Source: Gordonia sp. ABSL11-1 (GTDB taxonomy: Bacteria; Actinomycetota; Actinomycetes; Mycobacteriales; Mycobacteriaceae). Taken from it: a DNA stretch of 42,478 nt. The stretch lies in contig NZ_JASXSI010000034.1 in assembly GCF_030315685.1 (NCBI RefSeq), positions 1 through 42,478 on the forward strand. The letters run 5' to 3'. The notes beneath the pieces are model-generated. The model ran no database searches and was not told where the DNA came from. It worked only from the letters and a program-made list of their open reading frames with translations. The translations under genes were made by a program, and so were the position numbers. The first letter of the stretch is position 1, and every line of letters begins with the position of its first letter. Shown piece after piece: positions 7,023 to 17,101 of the stretch.

Positions 7023-10000
7023 GTGATGACATCCACGACACTCTCGACCGCTCGCCGCATCCGCGCCACCGACGCGCAGGCCGCGATGTGGTTCGGTCAC
7101 CAGATGGTCGGCGACTCGGCCACATTCGTCGTCGCGCAGTCATGGGAACTGCGCGGAGCAATCGACGTCGACCTCCTGCGGGAGTCGTTGTCGGTGGCGC
7201 TGACCGAGGCCGAGGGCCTCTCGGTGACGTTCGGCGTGGACGCCGATGCCGTCACCCAGGAGTTGTCGGCCCGTGATGTCGGTGACGTCGGGTGTATATG
7301 GGTCATCGATGTCGCCGACCGGGCCGCCGCCACCGAGTGGATGGAGTGTGAGCGTCGTCGCCCGATCGACCCTGCGACCGGGCCTTGCTGCGCTGCAGCC
7401 ATTCTGGACGTCGATCCCGATCACACCATCGTGTTCCTGCGTGCCCACCACATCGTCGCCGACGCCTACGGTCTGACCCTGCTGGGCAGACGCGCGGCGC
7501 AGGTGTACACGGCGCGGGTGGCGGGCGAGTCCGAGCCGGATCGCTGGTTCGGGTCCCTCGCCGGCGTCGTCGACGAGGACGAGACCTACCGGGCCTCACC
7601 GCGGTATCAGGCCGATGTCGAGTTCTGGGGGGCCCGCGCGCACGCGCCCGCCGACGTCGCATCGCTGAGCCCACACCCCGGCGCCGGAGCGGTCGCACGA
7701 ACGGTGCGCTCGCACGCGGTGACCGTGGGCCCGGAGATCTCCGCCGCGGTGGCAGCCCGCGCGGCCGACAGTGGAACGACGTGGAGCGATGTGCTCACCG
7801 CCCTGATCGGGTCGTGGGTGGCATCGCGACGTTCGTCATCGGCGCAGACCCCGGTCACCGTCGGCTTCCCGATCATGAACCGATTCGGTTCTGCCGCACT
7901 GACCGTGCCCATGACCGCGGTCAACGTCGTGCCGATCCGACTGGGCCTCGGCGCAAGCACCACACCGCTGGCCGCCCTCGATGTGGTCCGTGACGCCATC
8001 GGAGAGGTCCGCAGCCACACGACCCTGCGTGGCGAGGACATCGCGCGGCTCGGTGAGAGTCTACGGCCGGCGGTGTGGATCAACATCAAGCCATTCGGTG
8101 ACGAACTGCGCTTCGCTGACGTCACGGCAACCATCGGATCGTTGGCACGCGGGCCGGTGCAGGAGCTGACCGTCACCGGACGCCGTGTCACCGCCGACGG
8201 CGCCATCGAGCTGCAGTTCGATGCGGACGCCGACCGTTACGACGACGCGGAGCTCACGAGCCTGGTCGACAGCCTTGCTCATTTCATCTCCGTCGCAACG
8301 GAACCCGATCGCTGGCAGCGACCGATCGCCGCTCTGCCCGCCGCTCTGCCCGACGACGGAATCCATCGTGGAGGCCGCCACGACGACGCCGGGCCGCAGA
8401 TCGACAACGGGCACCGAACGCTCGACGACCTGATCCTCACCGGGCGACGCCCGACCCTGCTCACTGCGAACCGCGCGATCCCCGCCGCCGAACTCGACGC
8501 CCGGGTGGCGCGACTGGCCCGGCTTCTCATCGATCGAGGCATCGGACCTGACGATCATGTGGTGGTCCTCCCGCCCCGGACCGACGATCTCGCCGTCGCC
8601 GTCCTCGCCGTGCTGGCGGCCGGAGGCGTGTGTGCACCCGTCGATCCGACCGCGCCCGACGCGCGACTGCGGACGATGCTCGAGGTCGCCGCTCCTCGGC
8701 TCGTCCTGACCTCGGCCGCGATCGCGGCCCGATCGATCGTCGCCGACGCCGTCCCGGTCGTCGCGTTCGACGACGACGACATCGCCGCGGAACTCACCGG
8801 TTTGCCCTCCGGCCGGGTGACCGACAGCGACCGGCGTGCCCGGCTGCGGTCGGGCCACGCCGCAGTCGCCATCTTCACCTCGGGCTCCACCGGGTACCCC
8901 AAGCTGGTCGCTGTGCCCCACTCGGCACTCACGAACCGACTGGTGTGGGCCGACCGGGAGTGGGACACAACGCTGTCCAGCGATGCCGAATGCGACGTCG
9001 CACCGCCCGACACCCGGATCGCCAAGTCCTCCATCGGATTCATCGACGGCATCACCGAACTCCTCGGCGCACTGCTCGCCGGTGCGCGCATCGTGATCGC
9101 CACCGATGACGAGATCGGCGACCCGTCACGACTGGCGGATCTCGCCGACGCATACGCCGCCACCGCACTCACAGCGGTCCCGTCCGTGGCCGCCGAGATG
9201 CTCGACGACCTGACCGGTCCCGGTCCCGATTCCGCTGCCGGCAGTACCGATCCGGAGGCCGGGGCCACCCCGCGCCTGCACACGATCCGGCGCTGGACCC
9301 TCAGCGGTGAGGACCTGCCCGCGCGTGTCGTCGAACGGGTGCGCGCGCTCGGGCCGTCGGCCATCATCAACTCGTACGGCTCCACCGAGGTCACCGGTGA
9401 CGCCACCTACGCCGACCTCTCCGATCCCGCCTCGACGGTGAGCATCGGCACTCCGGTGGCCAACAGTGCGATTCGCGTGCTCGATCCGTGGATGCGGCCC
9501 GTCGACGACGGCGAGCCGGGCGAACTCCACATCGCGGGCGCGCAACTGGCTCGCGGGTATGTCGGCCGTGCCGATGAGACCGCGGCACGTTTTGTCGCCG
9601 ACCCCTGGGCACAGCAGCCCGGCGACCGGCTCTACCGCACCGGTGACCGCGTGGTGCGCCGCGACGGCCGACTCGTCTACCTCGGCCGCACCGATCATCA
9701 GATCTCGTTGCGCGGCTTGCGGATCGACCCGGGCGAGATCGAGAGCGTGCTCGCAGGACTGGCCGGGGTCGCCGCCGTCGCCGTCGCCGCACGTGAACTC
9801 CTCGACGGCGAACCGATTCTGGTGGCGTACGTGACCCCCGCCGACACCGAACGGCCGCCGAGTCCCGGCGATCTGCGCGCGCACGCCGCCGAGCTCCTGC
9901 CGCGGCATCTCGTCCCGGCCGTCGTCGTTCTGCTCGACCGGCTGCCGGCGACACACAACGGCAAGCTTGACCGGACGGCATTGCCCGCGCCGGACGCCAC

Positions 10001-13000
10001 GGACCACCTTTCCGATGACCAGGTCGACGACGACGTCCGACGTCTCTGTGACGCCTACGCCGACATCCTCGGCATTCCCGCCGTCGGACCGCACGACAGC
10101 TTCTTCGCCCTCGGCGGACATTCGCTGTCCGCGAACCGTCTCGTCGCCCGACTGGCCGCCCTCGGGATCCCGGCGACCATCCGGCAGATCTTCGACCATC
10201 CCGAGCCGATCGTCCTCGCCCGGGTCCTGGACGCGCCCTCGGCCACCGATCCGGCTCCGACCGCGATGGGCGACCTGGCCGACATCGAGGTGGGAGCCTG
10301 CGAGCCGGCGTCCTATGGGCAGCAGGCGCTCTGGCTGACCGAACAGATGGCCGACGACCGTTCCGCCTACCGCGTCGGCGCCGTCTTCGATGTCGACGGC
10401 ACGATCGACGAGACGGCCCTGCGGCAGGCCGTGCGTGACCTGCTCGACCGGCACCCGGTGCTGCGCACCGTCTACCGATGGGACGGTACACAACTACAGC
10501 AACAGATCCTCGACGCCGCCGACGTCGACCACACGGACGTGTTCCGCGTGCAGACACCCCTCGGCGCTCCCGGACCGGACGGCGGCGTGGCCCGGTCCGT
10601 CCGCGAGTTCCTCACCGCACCGATGGATCTGTCCACCGACACGTCGCTGCGAGTGTTGCTCGTACGCAGCGGGTCCGGCGACATGCTCGTCGTCTCCGGA
10701 CATCACATCGCGACCGATGAGGGCTCCTTCCCACTGGTCGTCGACGGGCTCGTCGACGCCTACCGTGCGCGTGCGGTAGGACGGGCCCCGGCATGGGCCG
10801 CGGGTGCGGTCACCTACACCCAGTTCGCACGTCGCCAGCGGGAGCTACTCGGTGAGCGGTCCGATCCGACCTCGCTGATCTCGCGCGATCTCGAGTTCTG
10901 GCGCAACCGCTTTGCCAATCGGCCGTCGGTGATCGAGCTGCCGCATACGACACCTCCCACGCCGGGCCGGACCTACTCGGTGGCCAGCCGACGCGTGCGG
11001 ATACCGTCATCGATCGCCGGTGGACTCCGCGCATGGGGCAACGAACACACGGCGAGCCCGCTGATGGTGACCGAGCTGCTCGTCGCCATCGCACTGAAGG
11101 CGTACGGCGCCGGCGACGTCGTACCGCTCGGAAGCCCGGCGACACTCCGCGACGACGAGCGCCTCGCGCAGGTCGTCGGATTCTTCGTCAACACACTCGT
11201 CTTCACGGTCGATCTGTCGGATGCCATCGACGCCACCGACGCCTTGACGCGTGTCCGCGACGACAACCTCGAGGCGCTGACACATCGGGCCACCCCGTTC
11301 GAAACGGTCGTCGACACAGTGAGCGGCCCCGACGACATCGCGCGGAGAAGCGGGCGAAGCCCCCTGTTCCAGGTGATGGTGGCCTACCGTGACGCCGGTT
11401 CGCGCCGGGAGTTCGACGCCTGCCCGGTCATCCTGCGCCGTGTCGACCGGGCGGACCTCCTGGAGCGCGTCGGGATGATCCCGGATTCGGACACCGCGAA
11501 GTTCGAGCTGGTCTTCGGCGTCGAGGAGACCGCGGACGGGGAGTGGCTCCTCGGCGTCGACTACGCACGCGAACTGTTCGACTCCGCCACGATGGACGGA
11601 CTCATGGAGACCGCGGCCGCGATCGGGGCGGCCATCGCGGTGGACCCGTCGACCACGGTCGCCGATCTCGCGGCGCTGTCGACGCGCGCGCTGACCGATA
11701 CCGCCGAGCCGGTCGACGTCATCGCCGAGGCCGACCGCGAGGCCGGTGCGGATCTCGGCGCACAGATCGGCGAGATCCGGCTGCCCATCGACGAACCCGT
11801 ACCCGTGTGGGCGATGCGCCGGGCATACCTGGCCTGTGCGCCCATCATCTTCGCCGCCGCGGACGCCGGCATGGCCGACACGCCCGCCCGGCGACAGGAC
11901 CCGTTGGCGCCCGCACATGCCGAGCATGCCATGGCCGTCGCCGGCGGCTTCACCATCGCCGACGGCGACAGATCTGGTGACAGTCTGTGGCGCAAGGACA
12001 TCGGGGTCGATTGCGTCGTCGACGCGAGCGGAATGGTCAGTGCCGGACGACTGTCGATGCGCTACGGCGACCCCGTCATGGTCGACACCACCGCACAGGT
12101 GCTCATGACGATCGCGACCGACCTGCAGATTGGCCAGGAAAGCACCCCGCCGCATCCGGCGCTGCCCGAGCCCTGCGAAGTGGCGCGCCCGTGGACCGAG
12201 ATCGCCGACGACGATGCGCTCCTCGACGAGGACTTCTGGGTCGAGTTCATCGAGGACACCGCGGACGCGGACACCTTCCGTCTGCCCGGTGCGGATCCTT
12301 CCGGCGACACGACGGTCACGCGCACGGCCGAGGTGAGATGCCCCGTCCGCGAACGCTCGTCGGTGGACACGCTGCTGACGGCGCTCGCTGCGATGCTCGG
12401 AGATCAGGCGGGATTCGACGGGACGGACACGATCGTCATCGATCTCGAGACCTCGGCACGTGACACCGGCGTCGCCTGTGCGCCGGGCCGCCTGGTGCAC
12501 AGATGCCCGATCGCGATCCCGACCGACCTCGACATCGGCGACCCGGATTCCGCGCACCGAGCGATCAGTGAACTCCGCGTATCTCCCGAACAGGCTCGGC
12601 AGTATCAGGTGCTGCGACACGAGATCGTGCACACCCGCGACATGTTCGACGAGACCGACGACGCCGAGATACTACTGCAGGTGTTCGACACCGACGTCGA
12701 GTGCGCCTCGGGCAGCACCGAACTCGGCCGGTACCGACTGGTCGTGACCGCGCACATCGGTGCGGACGACGACGGCGTGCGGCCGGTACGACTCTCGGCC
12801 ACCTGCCCCGAGGGGATCGCGACGGCCTCGGTGGACCTCTCGGTCATGACCGAGACCCTGGCCCGGCTCGGCGTGGACACCGACGCCCGATTCCGCGCGC
12901 TGGTGCGCCAGGGTGCGGCGAACGCGATGACGTCGGCTCATCCCGCCCCGCTCGTCGAACTGCCCCCTGCCCACGCACACCGGATGATCGATCTGTTCGG

Positions 13001-16000
13001 GCAACCCGACGACGTGCTGCCGGTGACGCCGCTACAGGAAGGGCTGCTGTTCCACCTGCGGATGTCGGCGGAACAGGGTGTGCCGGATCTGTATGCCTCT
13101 CAGGCGAAGCTGCACCTGCGCGGTCCGGTCGACGTGGAGCGCATGAGGTCTGCCGTCGGGGAGTTGCTGCGCCGCCGCCCCAACCTGCGTGCCGGATTCC
13201 TGACCCACGCCGATGCCAGCGTCGCGGTGATCCCGCGGACAGCGGAGGTGCCGCTGCGGGTCGAGAACGCGACGGGCGACGATGTCGTGGCGATCCTGCG
13301 CGAGGAGCGGGCCCGCCCCTTCTCGGCGGAACGTCCACCGCTGATCCGGTTCCTGCTGGTCGAGGAGGACCGCGACTCCTGGGTCCTCGCGATCACCTTC
13401 GAGCACATCCTGATCGACGGCTGGTCCTACCAGTTGGTCCTGGGCGAGTTGCTGGCCCTCTACGACGACCCGACCGGCGCGGCCCTGGCGGCCCCGACCC
13501 CGTATCGCGACTACTGCACCTGGCTGTCGGCGCAAGACGTGCCGGCGGCGACGGCCGCCTGGGGGCGGTATCTGTCCGGGCTCACCGAACCGACGCTGTT
13601 GCGGCCGGACGCCGTCGACCGCGAGGCCGACCCGTCGGAGGCACGTGATCACCATCGCGATCTCTCCCGCGAGACGACCGACCGCGTGCGCGCCCTGGCA
13701 CGCACGACCGGCACGACCGTGAGTACCGTGCTGCACGCGGCGTGGGGAATCACCCTGGCCCGCCTCACCGGATCGTCTGATGTGGTCTTCGGGACGACCG
13801 TCAGCGGGCGGCCTCCGGAGCTGCCGGGGTCGGAGGGGATCGTCGGACTCCTGTTCAACACGGTGCCCGTCCGGGTCGAGATGAACCCGTGGGAGAGCGT
13901 CACCGACCTGCTGGCCCGACAGCAGCACGCCCAGATCGACGTCGTCGACGCGCCCTTCCTCAGTCTGGTCGACATCACCCGCGAAACCGGGCTGCACCAG
14001 CTGTTCGACACGCTGTTCATCACCCAGAACCATCCCGCGACGGACACCGATCGCGGCTACGGACCCGATCCCGTCCAGGTGACCGACACCGTCCTCGACG
14101 ACTCCACCCACTATCCCGTTTCCTTCGCGGCACATCCCGGCGAGACGATCCACCTGCGCTGCGCCTATCGCGCGGATCTGCTCGACGAGACCGAGATCGT
14201 CACCCTCACTGATCGGTTCGTGTCGGTTCTGCGGGAGATGGCGGCCGAACCGACGGCGAGTGTCGGTTCTCTCGACGTCATCACCGCGGCCGAGCGTGGT
14301 CAGGTCCTCACCACCTGGAACGACACCGCCCGAGAGGTCGCCGACGTCACCGTCGCCCACCTGTTCGACCAGCAGGTGGCCCGCACCCCCGAGGCGGTGG
14401 CGGTGGTGGCAGGCGAACGCCGCATGTCCTTCGCCGATCTCGGATCCGAGGTCAATGCCATGGCGCGGCTGCTGATCTCGAGAGGGGTGGGCGTGGAGAG
14501 CCGGGTGGCACTTCTGCTCCCGCGGGACGAGCGCATGGTCGTGTCGATGTTCGCGGTGTTCGCCGCCGGCGCTGCCTACGTGCCGGTCGATCCGGATCAT
14601 CCGGTCGACCGGATCGCGTACATGCTCGATGTCGCCGAACCGGCTGTCGTGCTGACCACGTCGTCGCTGCGGCCGCTGCTCGACGAGACCGTGGTCGACG
14701 TGATCGAACTGGACGGCGACACCGAACGCGCCGCCCTGACCGCGATCTCCGACGGACCGCTGACTGCCGGCGAACGCGGCACGGTCCGTGCCGACAACCT
14801 GGCGTACGTCATCTTCACCTCGGGTTCCACCGGCCGTCCGAAGGGCGTGGCCGTCGGCTACCGCGGATTGACGAACATGTATGTCAACCATCAGGAGAAG
14901 ATCTTCGATCGCGTCGTCGCCCACCAGGACGGTCGACGGCTCGCGATCGCGCACACGACGTCGTTCTCGTTCGACGCCTCCTGGGAACAGCTGTTCTGGC
15001 TGCTCACCGGGCATCACACGCACATCATCGACGAGGAGATGCGCAAGGAACCGCTCGATCTGCTCACCCACTACGACACGACCTCGATGGATGGATTCGA
15101 TGCGACTCCGTCCTACATCGACGTACTCGTGGAGAACGGACTCCTGGATCGCGAGCGCCCGGCCGGATTGTCCACGGCCACCGACGGTACCGGCGTCGTG
15201 TTCGTGTCCCTGGGTGGCGAGGCCGTACCGGAAGCGTTGTGGCAGAAGCTGCGCGATGCACCCGGAGTCGAGTCCTACAACCTCTACGGGCCCACCGAGT
15301 ACACCATCAACGCGCTCGGTGCCGACCTGGCCGACAGCCCGTTCCCGACTCTCGGCCAGCCGATCGCGAACACCCGGGCATACGTGCTCGATCGCGGGTT
15401 GCGGCCGGTGCCGCCGGGGGTGGTCGGCGAACTGTACCTCGCCGGTGCGGGCATCGCCCGTGGTTACCTCGGCCAATCGGCCAAGACCGCAGAGCGTTTC
15501 GTCGCCTGCCCGTGGGGACGGGAAGAACAGGACGGCGCCGGAGAGCGGATGTATCGCACCGGTGACCTGGTCCGCTGGAACGATCAGGGCGCCCTGGACT
15601 ACCTTGGACGCAGCGACGATCAGGTCAAGATCCACGGGTACCGGATCGAACCCGGTGAGATCGCCGACGCGCTGGCGACACATCCGGGTGTCGCCCGTGC
15701 AGCGGTCGTCGCACGCACTGGGAGCACCGGGCAGGCACAGCTGCACGCATATGTCGTCCCGTCCGATCCGGCGTCGGGCACCGAAGCGGAGGACCTACGT
15801 TCTCACCTCCGGGACCGGTTGCCCGACTACATGATCCCGGCGGGGCTGGGTGAGGTGGTGTCCATCCCGCTCACGGTGAACGGGAAGGTCGACACCCGAG
15901 CACTCCCACCTCTCGATCTCGCCGACGAGCACCACGACCCGCCGGCCACCGACACCGAGCGGCAGATCGCCGACCTGGTCGCGGGTCTGGTGGGTCTCGA

Positions 16001-17015
16001 ATCCGTGTCGGTCAGCTCCTCGGTGCGCGACGCCGGCGGCAATTCGTTGGTCGTGATGCGGCTCGTGTCGCGGCTGGCCGAGATCGACGGCGGAGAACGG
16101 ATAACGGTCCGGGACCTGTTGTCCGGGGCCACCCTGCGGCAGATCGCCGAACGTATCGACGGCGGCGCACACAGGACGGCCGTGGATTCGTCGTCGGCCG
16201 ACGGCCATCCGCTCGTCGTCGAGTTCGCCCCGTCGCGCAACGGTCGGGTACTGGTCTGTCCGCCAGAGGGATTCGGACTGGTGATCCCGTACGCATCGCT
16301 GTTGCCGCATCTTCCGGACGGATGGGGTCTGATCGCCCTGCGTGATCCGGCCCAGGCGGATACACCTGTTCCGTACCGCGACATCGCGGAGATGGCGTCG
16401 CAGTACGCCGACGCGCTCGAGGCCATCGGGGTCACCGGTCCGTCCGGCCCAGACCTGCTCGGCTGGTCCTACGGCGGCCACCTCGCCTTCGCGCTCGCGA
16501 AGGAACTCGCCGAGCGGGATCGCGCGGTGTCGTCGCTGACGATCGTCGACGCATATCCGGCGACTCCGCGTGCCGACGGTCCGATGACACCGGACGAGGC
16601 GGTCACCGAGACACTGCGCGGGATGCGCTCTGCGACCGGCGCATCCACCGACATCGGAGGCGCCGAACTGGTTCGGCGCATGCTGGGTCTGTCCGGGGGT
16701 CCGGCAGACGGCCGTGCCCTGGTGGGTGGGAATGACCCGGACGGTGACGAACACAATGAGATGTTCGACGCATACGCCCGATGTGAGCAGATGCTGTCGC
16801 ACGGTACGGTCGGCGTGGTCGGGGTACCGGCGGTTCTCATCGCATCGACGACCTCCCGTACGACGGATCTGCCGTCGATCTCGCAGGCGTGGAGGGGCCA
16901 CCTGCGTGACATTCGGAGCGTCGGCGAGTATCCGATCCCGCACGCCAGACTGCTCGACGGAGCGTCGGTGCGCGATTGGGTGTCGATCGTCGACGAGGTG
17001 TGGCGCCGCCCATGA
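7023..17015 (+). CDS. Siderophore NRPS 1: C-A-T-C-E*-C-A-T-TE
   Basis: This 3330-residue nonribosomal peptide synthetase has, by residue: C1 (active site HHIVAD at 142-147); A1 (FTSGSTG at 618-624, FIDGITE at 673-679, LSGED at 760-764, SYGSTEVTGD at 784-793, Lys981); T1 (GGHS, Ser1034); C2 (HHIATD at 1227-1232); a degenerate epimerization-like domain E* (about 1580-1990) in which the HHxxxDG motif is lost; C3 (TPLQEG at 2002-2007, EHILIDG at 2127-2133, first His replaced by Glu); A2 (FDASWEQ at 2650-2656); T2 (GGNS, Ser3008); and a type I thioesterase (GWSYG, Ser3149, likely His3307). My hand-aligned codes are IDTTTSSGDK for A1 (beta-amino-acid-like) and DAEDSGLINK for A2 (hydroxyornithine-like). 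No A or T domain lies between C2 and C3. The first codon is GTG followed directly by ATG; residue numbers count from the GTG. It sits 20 bp after panD. The thioesterase marks it as the terminal synthetase. Confidence 0.95.
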   Translation: MMTSTTLSTARRIRATDAQAAMWFGHQMVGDSATFVVAQSWELRGAIDVDLLRESLSVALTEAEGLSVTFGVDADAVTQELSARDVGDVGCIWVIDVADRAAATEWMECERRRPIDPATGPCCAAAILDVDPDHTIVFLRAHHIVADAYGLTLLGRRAAQVYTARVAGESEPDRWFGSLAGVVDEDETYRASPRYQADVEFWGARAHAPADVASLSPHPGAGAVARTVRSHAVTVGPEISAAVAARAADSGTTWSDVLTALIGSWVASRRSSSAQTPVTVGFPIMNRFGSAALTVPMTAVNVVPIRLGLGASTTPLAALDVVRDAIGEVRSHTTLRGEDIARLGESLRPAVWINIKPFGDELRFADVTATIGSLARGPVQELTVTGRRVTADGAIELQFDADADRYDDAELTSLVDSLAHFISVATEPDRWQRPIAALPAALPDDGIHRGGRHDDAGPQIDNGHRTLDDLILTGRRPTLLTANRAIPAAELDARVARLARLLIDRGIGPDDHVVVLPPRTDDLAVAVLAVLAAGGVCAPVDPTAPDARLRTMLEVAAPRLVLTSAAIAARSIVADAVPVVAFDDDDIAAELTGLPSGRVTDSDRRARLRSGHAAVAIFTSGSTGYPKLVAVPHSALTNRLVWADREWDTTLSSDAECDVAPPDTRIAKSSIGFIDGITELLGALLAGARIVIATDDEIGDPSRLADLADAYAATALTAVPSVAAEMLDDLTGPGPDSAAGSTDPEAGATPRLHTIRRWTLSGEDLPARVVERVRALGPSAIINSYGSTEVTGDATYADLSDPASTVSIGTPVANSAIRVLDPWMRPVDDGEPGELHIAGAQLARGYVGRADETAARFVADPWAQQPGDRLYRTGDRVVRRDGRLVYLGRTDHQISLRGLRIDPGEIESVLAGLAGVAAVAVAARELLDGEPILVAYVTPADTERPPSPGDLRAHAAELLPRHLVPAVVVLLDRLPATHNGKLDRTALPAPDATDHLSDDQVDDDVRRLCDAYADILGIPAVGPHDSFFALGGHSLSANRLVARLAALGIPATIRQIFDHPEPIVLARVLDAPSATDPAPTAMGDLADIEVGACEPASYGQQALWLTEQMADDRSAYRVGAVFDVDGTIDETALRQAVRDLLDRHPVLRTVYRWDGTQLQQQILDAADVDHTDVFRVQTPLGAPGPDGGVARSVREFLTAPMDLSTDTSLRVLLVRSGSGDMLVVSGHHIATDEGSFPLVVDGLVDAYRARAVGRAPAWAAGAVTYTQFARRQRELLGERSDPTSLISRDLEFWRNRFANRPSVIELPHTTPPTPGRTYSVASRRVRIPSSIAGGLRAWGNEHTASPLMVTELLVAIALKAYGAGDVVPLGSPATLRDDERLAQVVGFFVNTLVFTVDLSDAIDATDALTRVRDDNLEALTHRATPFETVVDTVSGPDDIARRSGRSPLFQVMVAYRDAGSRREFDACPVILRRVDRADLLERVGMIPDSDTAKFELVFGVEETADGEWLLGVDYARELFDSATMDGLMETAAAIGAAIAVDPSTTVADLAALSTRALTDTAEPVDVIAEADREAGADLGAQIGEIRLPIDEPVPVWAMRRAYLACAPIIFAAADAGMADTPARRQDPLAPAHAEHAMAVAGGFTIADGDRSGDSLWRKDIGVDCVVDASGMVSAGRLSMRYGDPVMVDTTAQVLMTIATDLQIGQESTPPHPALPEPCEVARPWTEIADDDALLDEDFWVEFIEDTADADTFRLPGADPSGDTTVTRTAEVRCPVRERSSVDTLLTALAAMLGDQAGFDGTDTIVIDLETSARDTGVACAPGRLVHRCPIAIPTDLDIGDPDSAHRAISELRVSPEQARQYQVLRHEIVHTRDMFDETDDAEILLQVFDTDVECASGSTELGRYRLVVTAHIGADDDGVRPVRLSATCPEGIATASVDLSVMTETLARLGVDTDARFRALVRQGAANAMTSAHPAPLVELPPAHAHRMIDLFGQPDDVLPVTPLQEGLLFHLRMSAEQGVPDLYASQAKLHLRGPVDVERMRSAVGELLRRRPNLRAGFLTHADASVAVIPRTAEVPLRVENATGDDVVAILREERARPFSAERPPLIRFLLVEEDRDSWVLAITFEHILIDGWSYQLVLGELLALYDDPTGAALAAPTPYRDYCTWLSAQDVPAATAAWGRYLSGLTEPTLLRPDAVDREADPSEARDHHRDLSRETTDRVRALARTTGTTVSTVLHAAWGITLARLTGSSDVVFGTTVSGRPPELPGSEGIVGLLFNTVPVRVEMNPWESVTDLLARQQHAQIDVVDAPFLSLVDITRETGLHQLFDTLFITQNHPATDTDRGYGPDPVQVTDTVLDDSTHYPVSFAAHPGETIHLRCAYRADLLDETEIVTLTDRFVSVLREMAAEPTASVGSLDVITAAERGQVLTTWNDTAREVADVTVAHLFDQQVARTPEAVAVVAGERRMSFADLGSEVNAMARLLISRGVGVESRVALLLPRDERMVVSMFAVFAAGAAYVPVDPDHPVDRIAYMLDVAEPAVVLTTSSLRPLLDETVVDVIELDGDTERAALTAISDGPLTAGERGTVRADNLAYVIFTSGSTGRPKGVAVGYRGLTNMYVNHQEKIFDRVVAHQDGRRLAIAHTTSFSFDASWEQLFWLLTGHHTHIIDEEMRKEPLDLLTHYDTTSMDGFDATPSYIDVLVENGLLDRERPAGLSTATDGTGVVFVSLGGEAVPEALWQKLRDAPGVESYNLYGPTEYTINALGADLADSPFPTLGQPIANTRAYVLDRGLRPVPPGVVGELYLAGAGIARGYLGQSAKTAERFVACPWGREEQDGAGERMYRTGDLVRWNDQGALDYLGRSDDQVKIHGYRIEPGEIADALATHPGVARAAVVARTGSTGQAQLHAYVVPSDPASGTEAEDLRSHLRDRLPDYMIPAGLGEVVSIPLTVNGKVDTRALPPLDLADEHHDPPATDTERQIADLVAGLVGLESVSVSSSVRDAGGNSLVVMRLVSRLAEIDGGERITVRDLLSGATLRQIAERIDGGAHRTAVDSSSADGHPLVVEFAPSRNGRVLVCPPEGFGLVIPYASLLPHLPDGWGLIALRDPAQADTPVPYRDIAEMASQYADALEAIGVTGPSGPDLLGWSYGGHLAFALAKELAERDRAVSSLTIVDAYPATPRADGPMTPDEAVTETLRGMRSATGASTDIGGAELVRRMLGLSGGPADGRALVGGNDPDGDEHNEMFDAYARCEQMLSHGTVGVVGVPAVLIASTTSRTTDLPSISQAWRGHLRDIRSVGEYPIPHARLLDGASVRDWVSIVDEVWRRP

Positions 17016-17101
17016 GGACGCCCCCCGTGGCCAGGCGCCACGAGACGTTGCCCGACCGGAACACCGTCGGGCACCTGAAAAAGAGATGGAGAATCCAGAA
17101 C

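Noticed and set aside
13032..15746. 904-codon open frame antisense to NRPS 1
   Set aside because: It lies fully opposite a well-supported synthetase. Its Arg/His/Gly-rich composition is what high-GC codon bias gives on the opposite strand.
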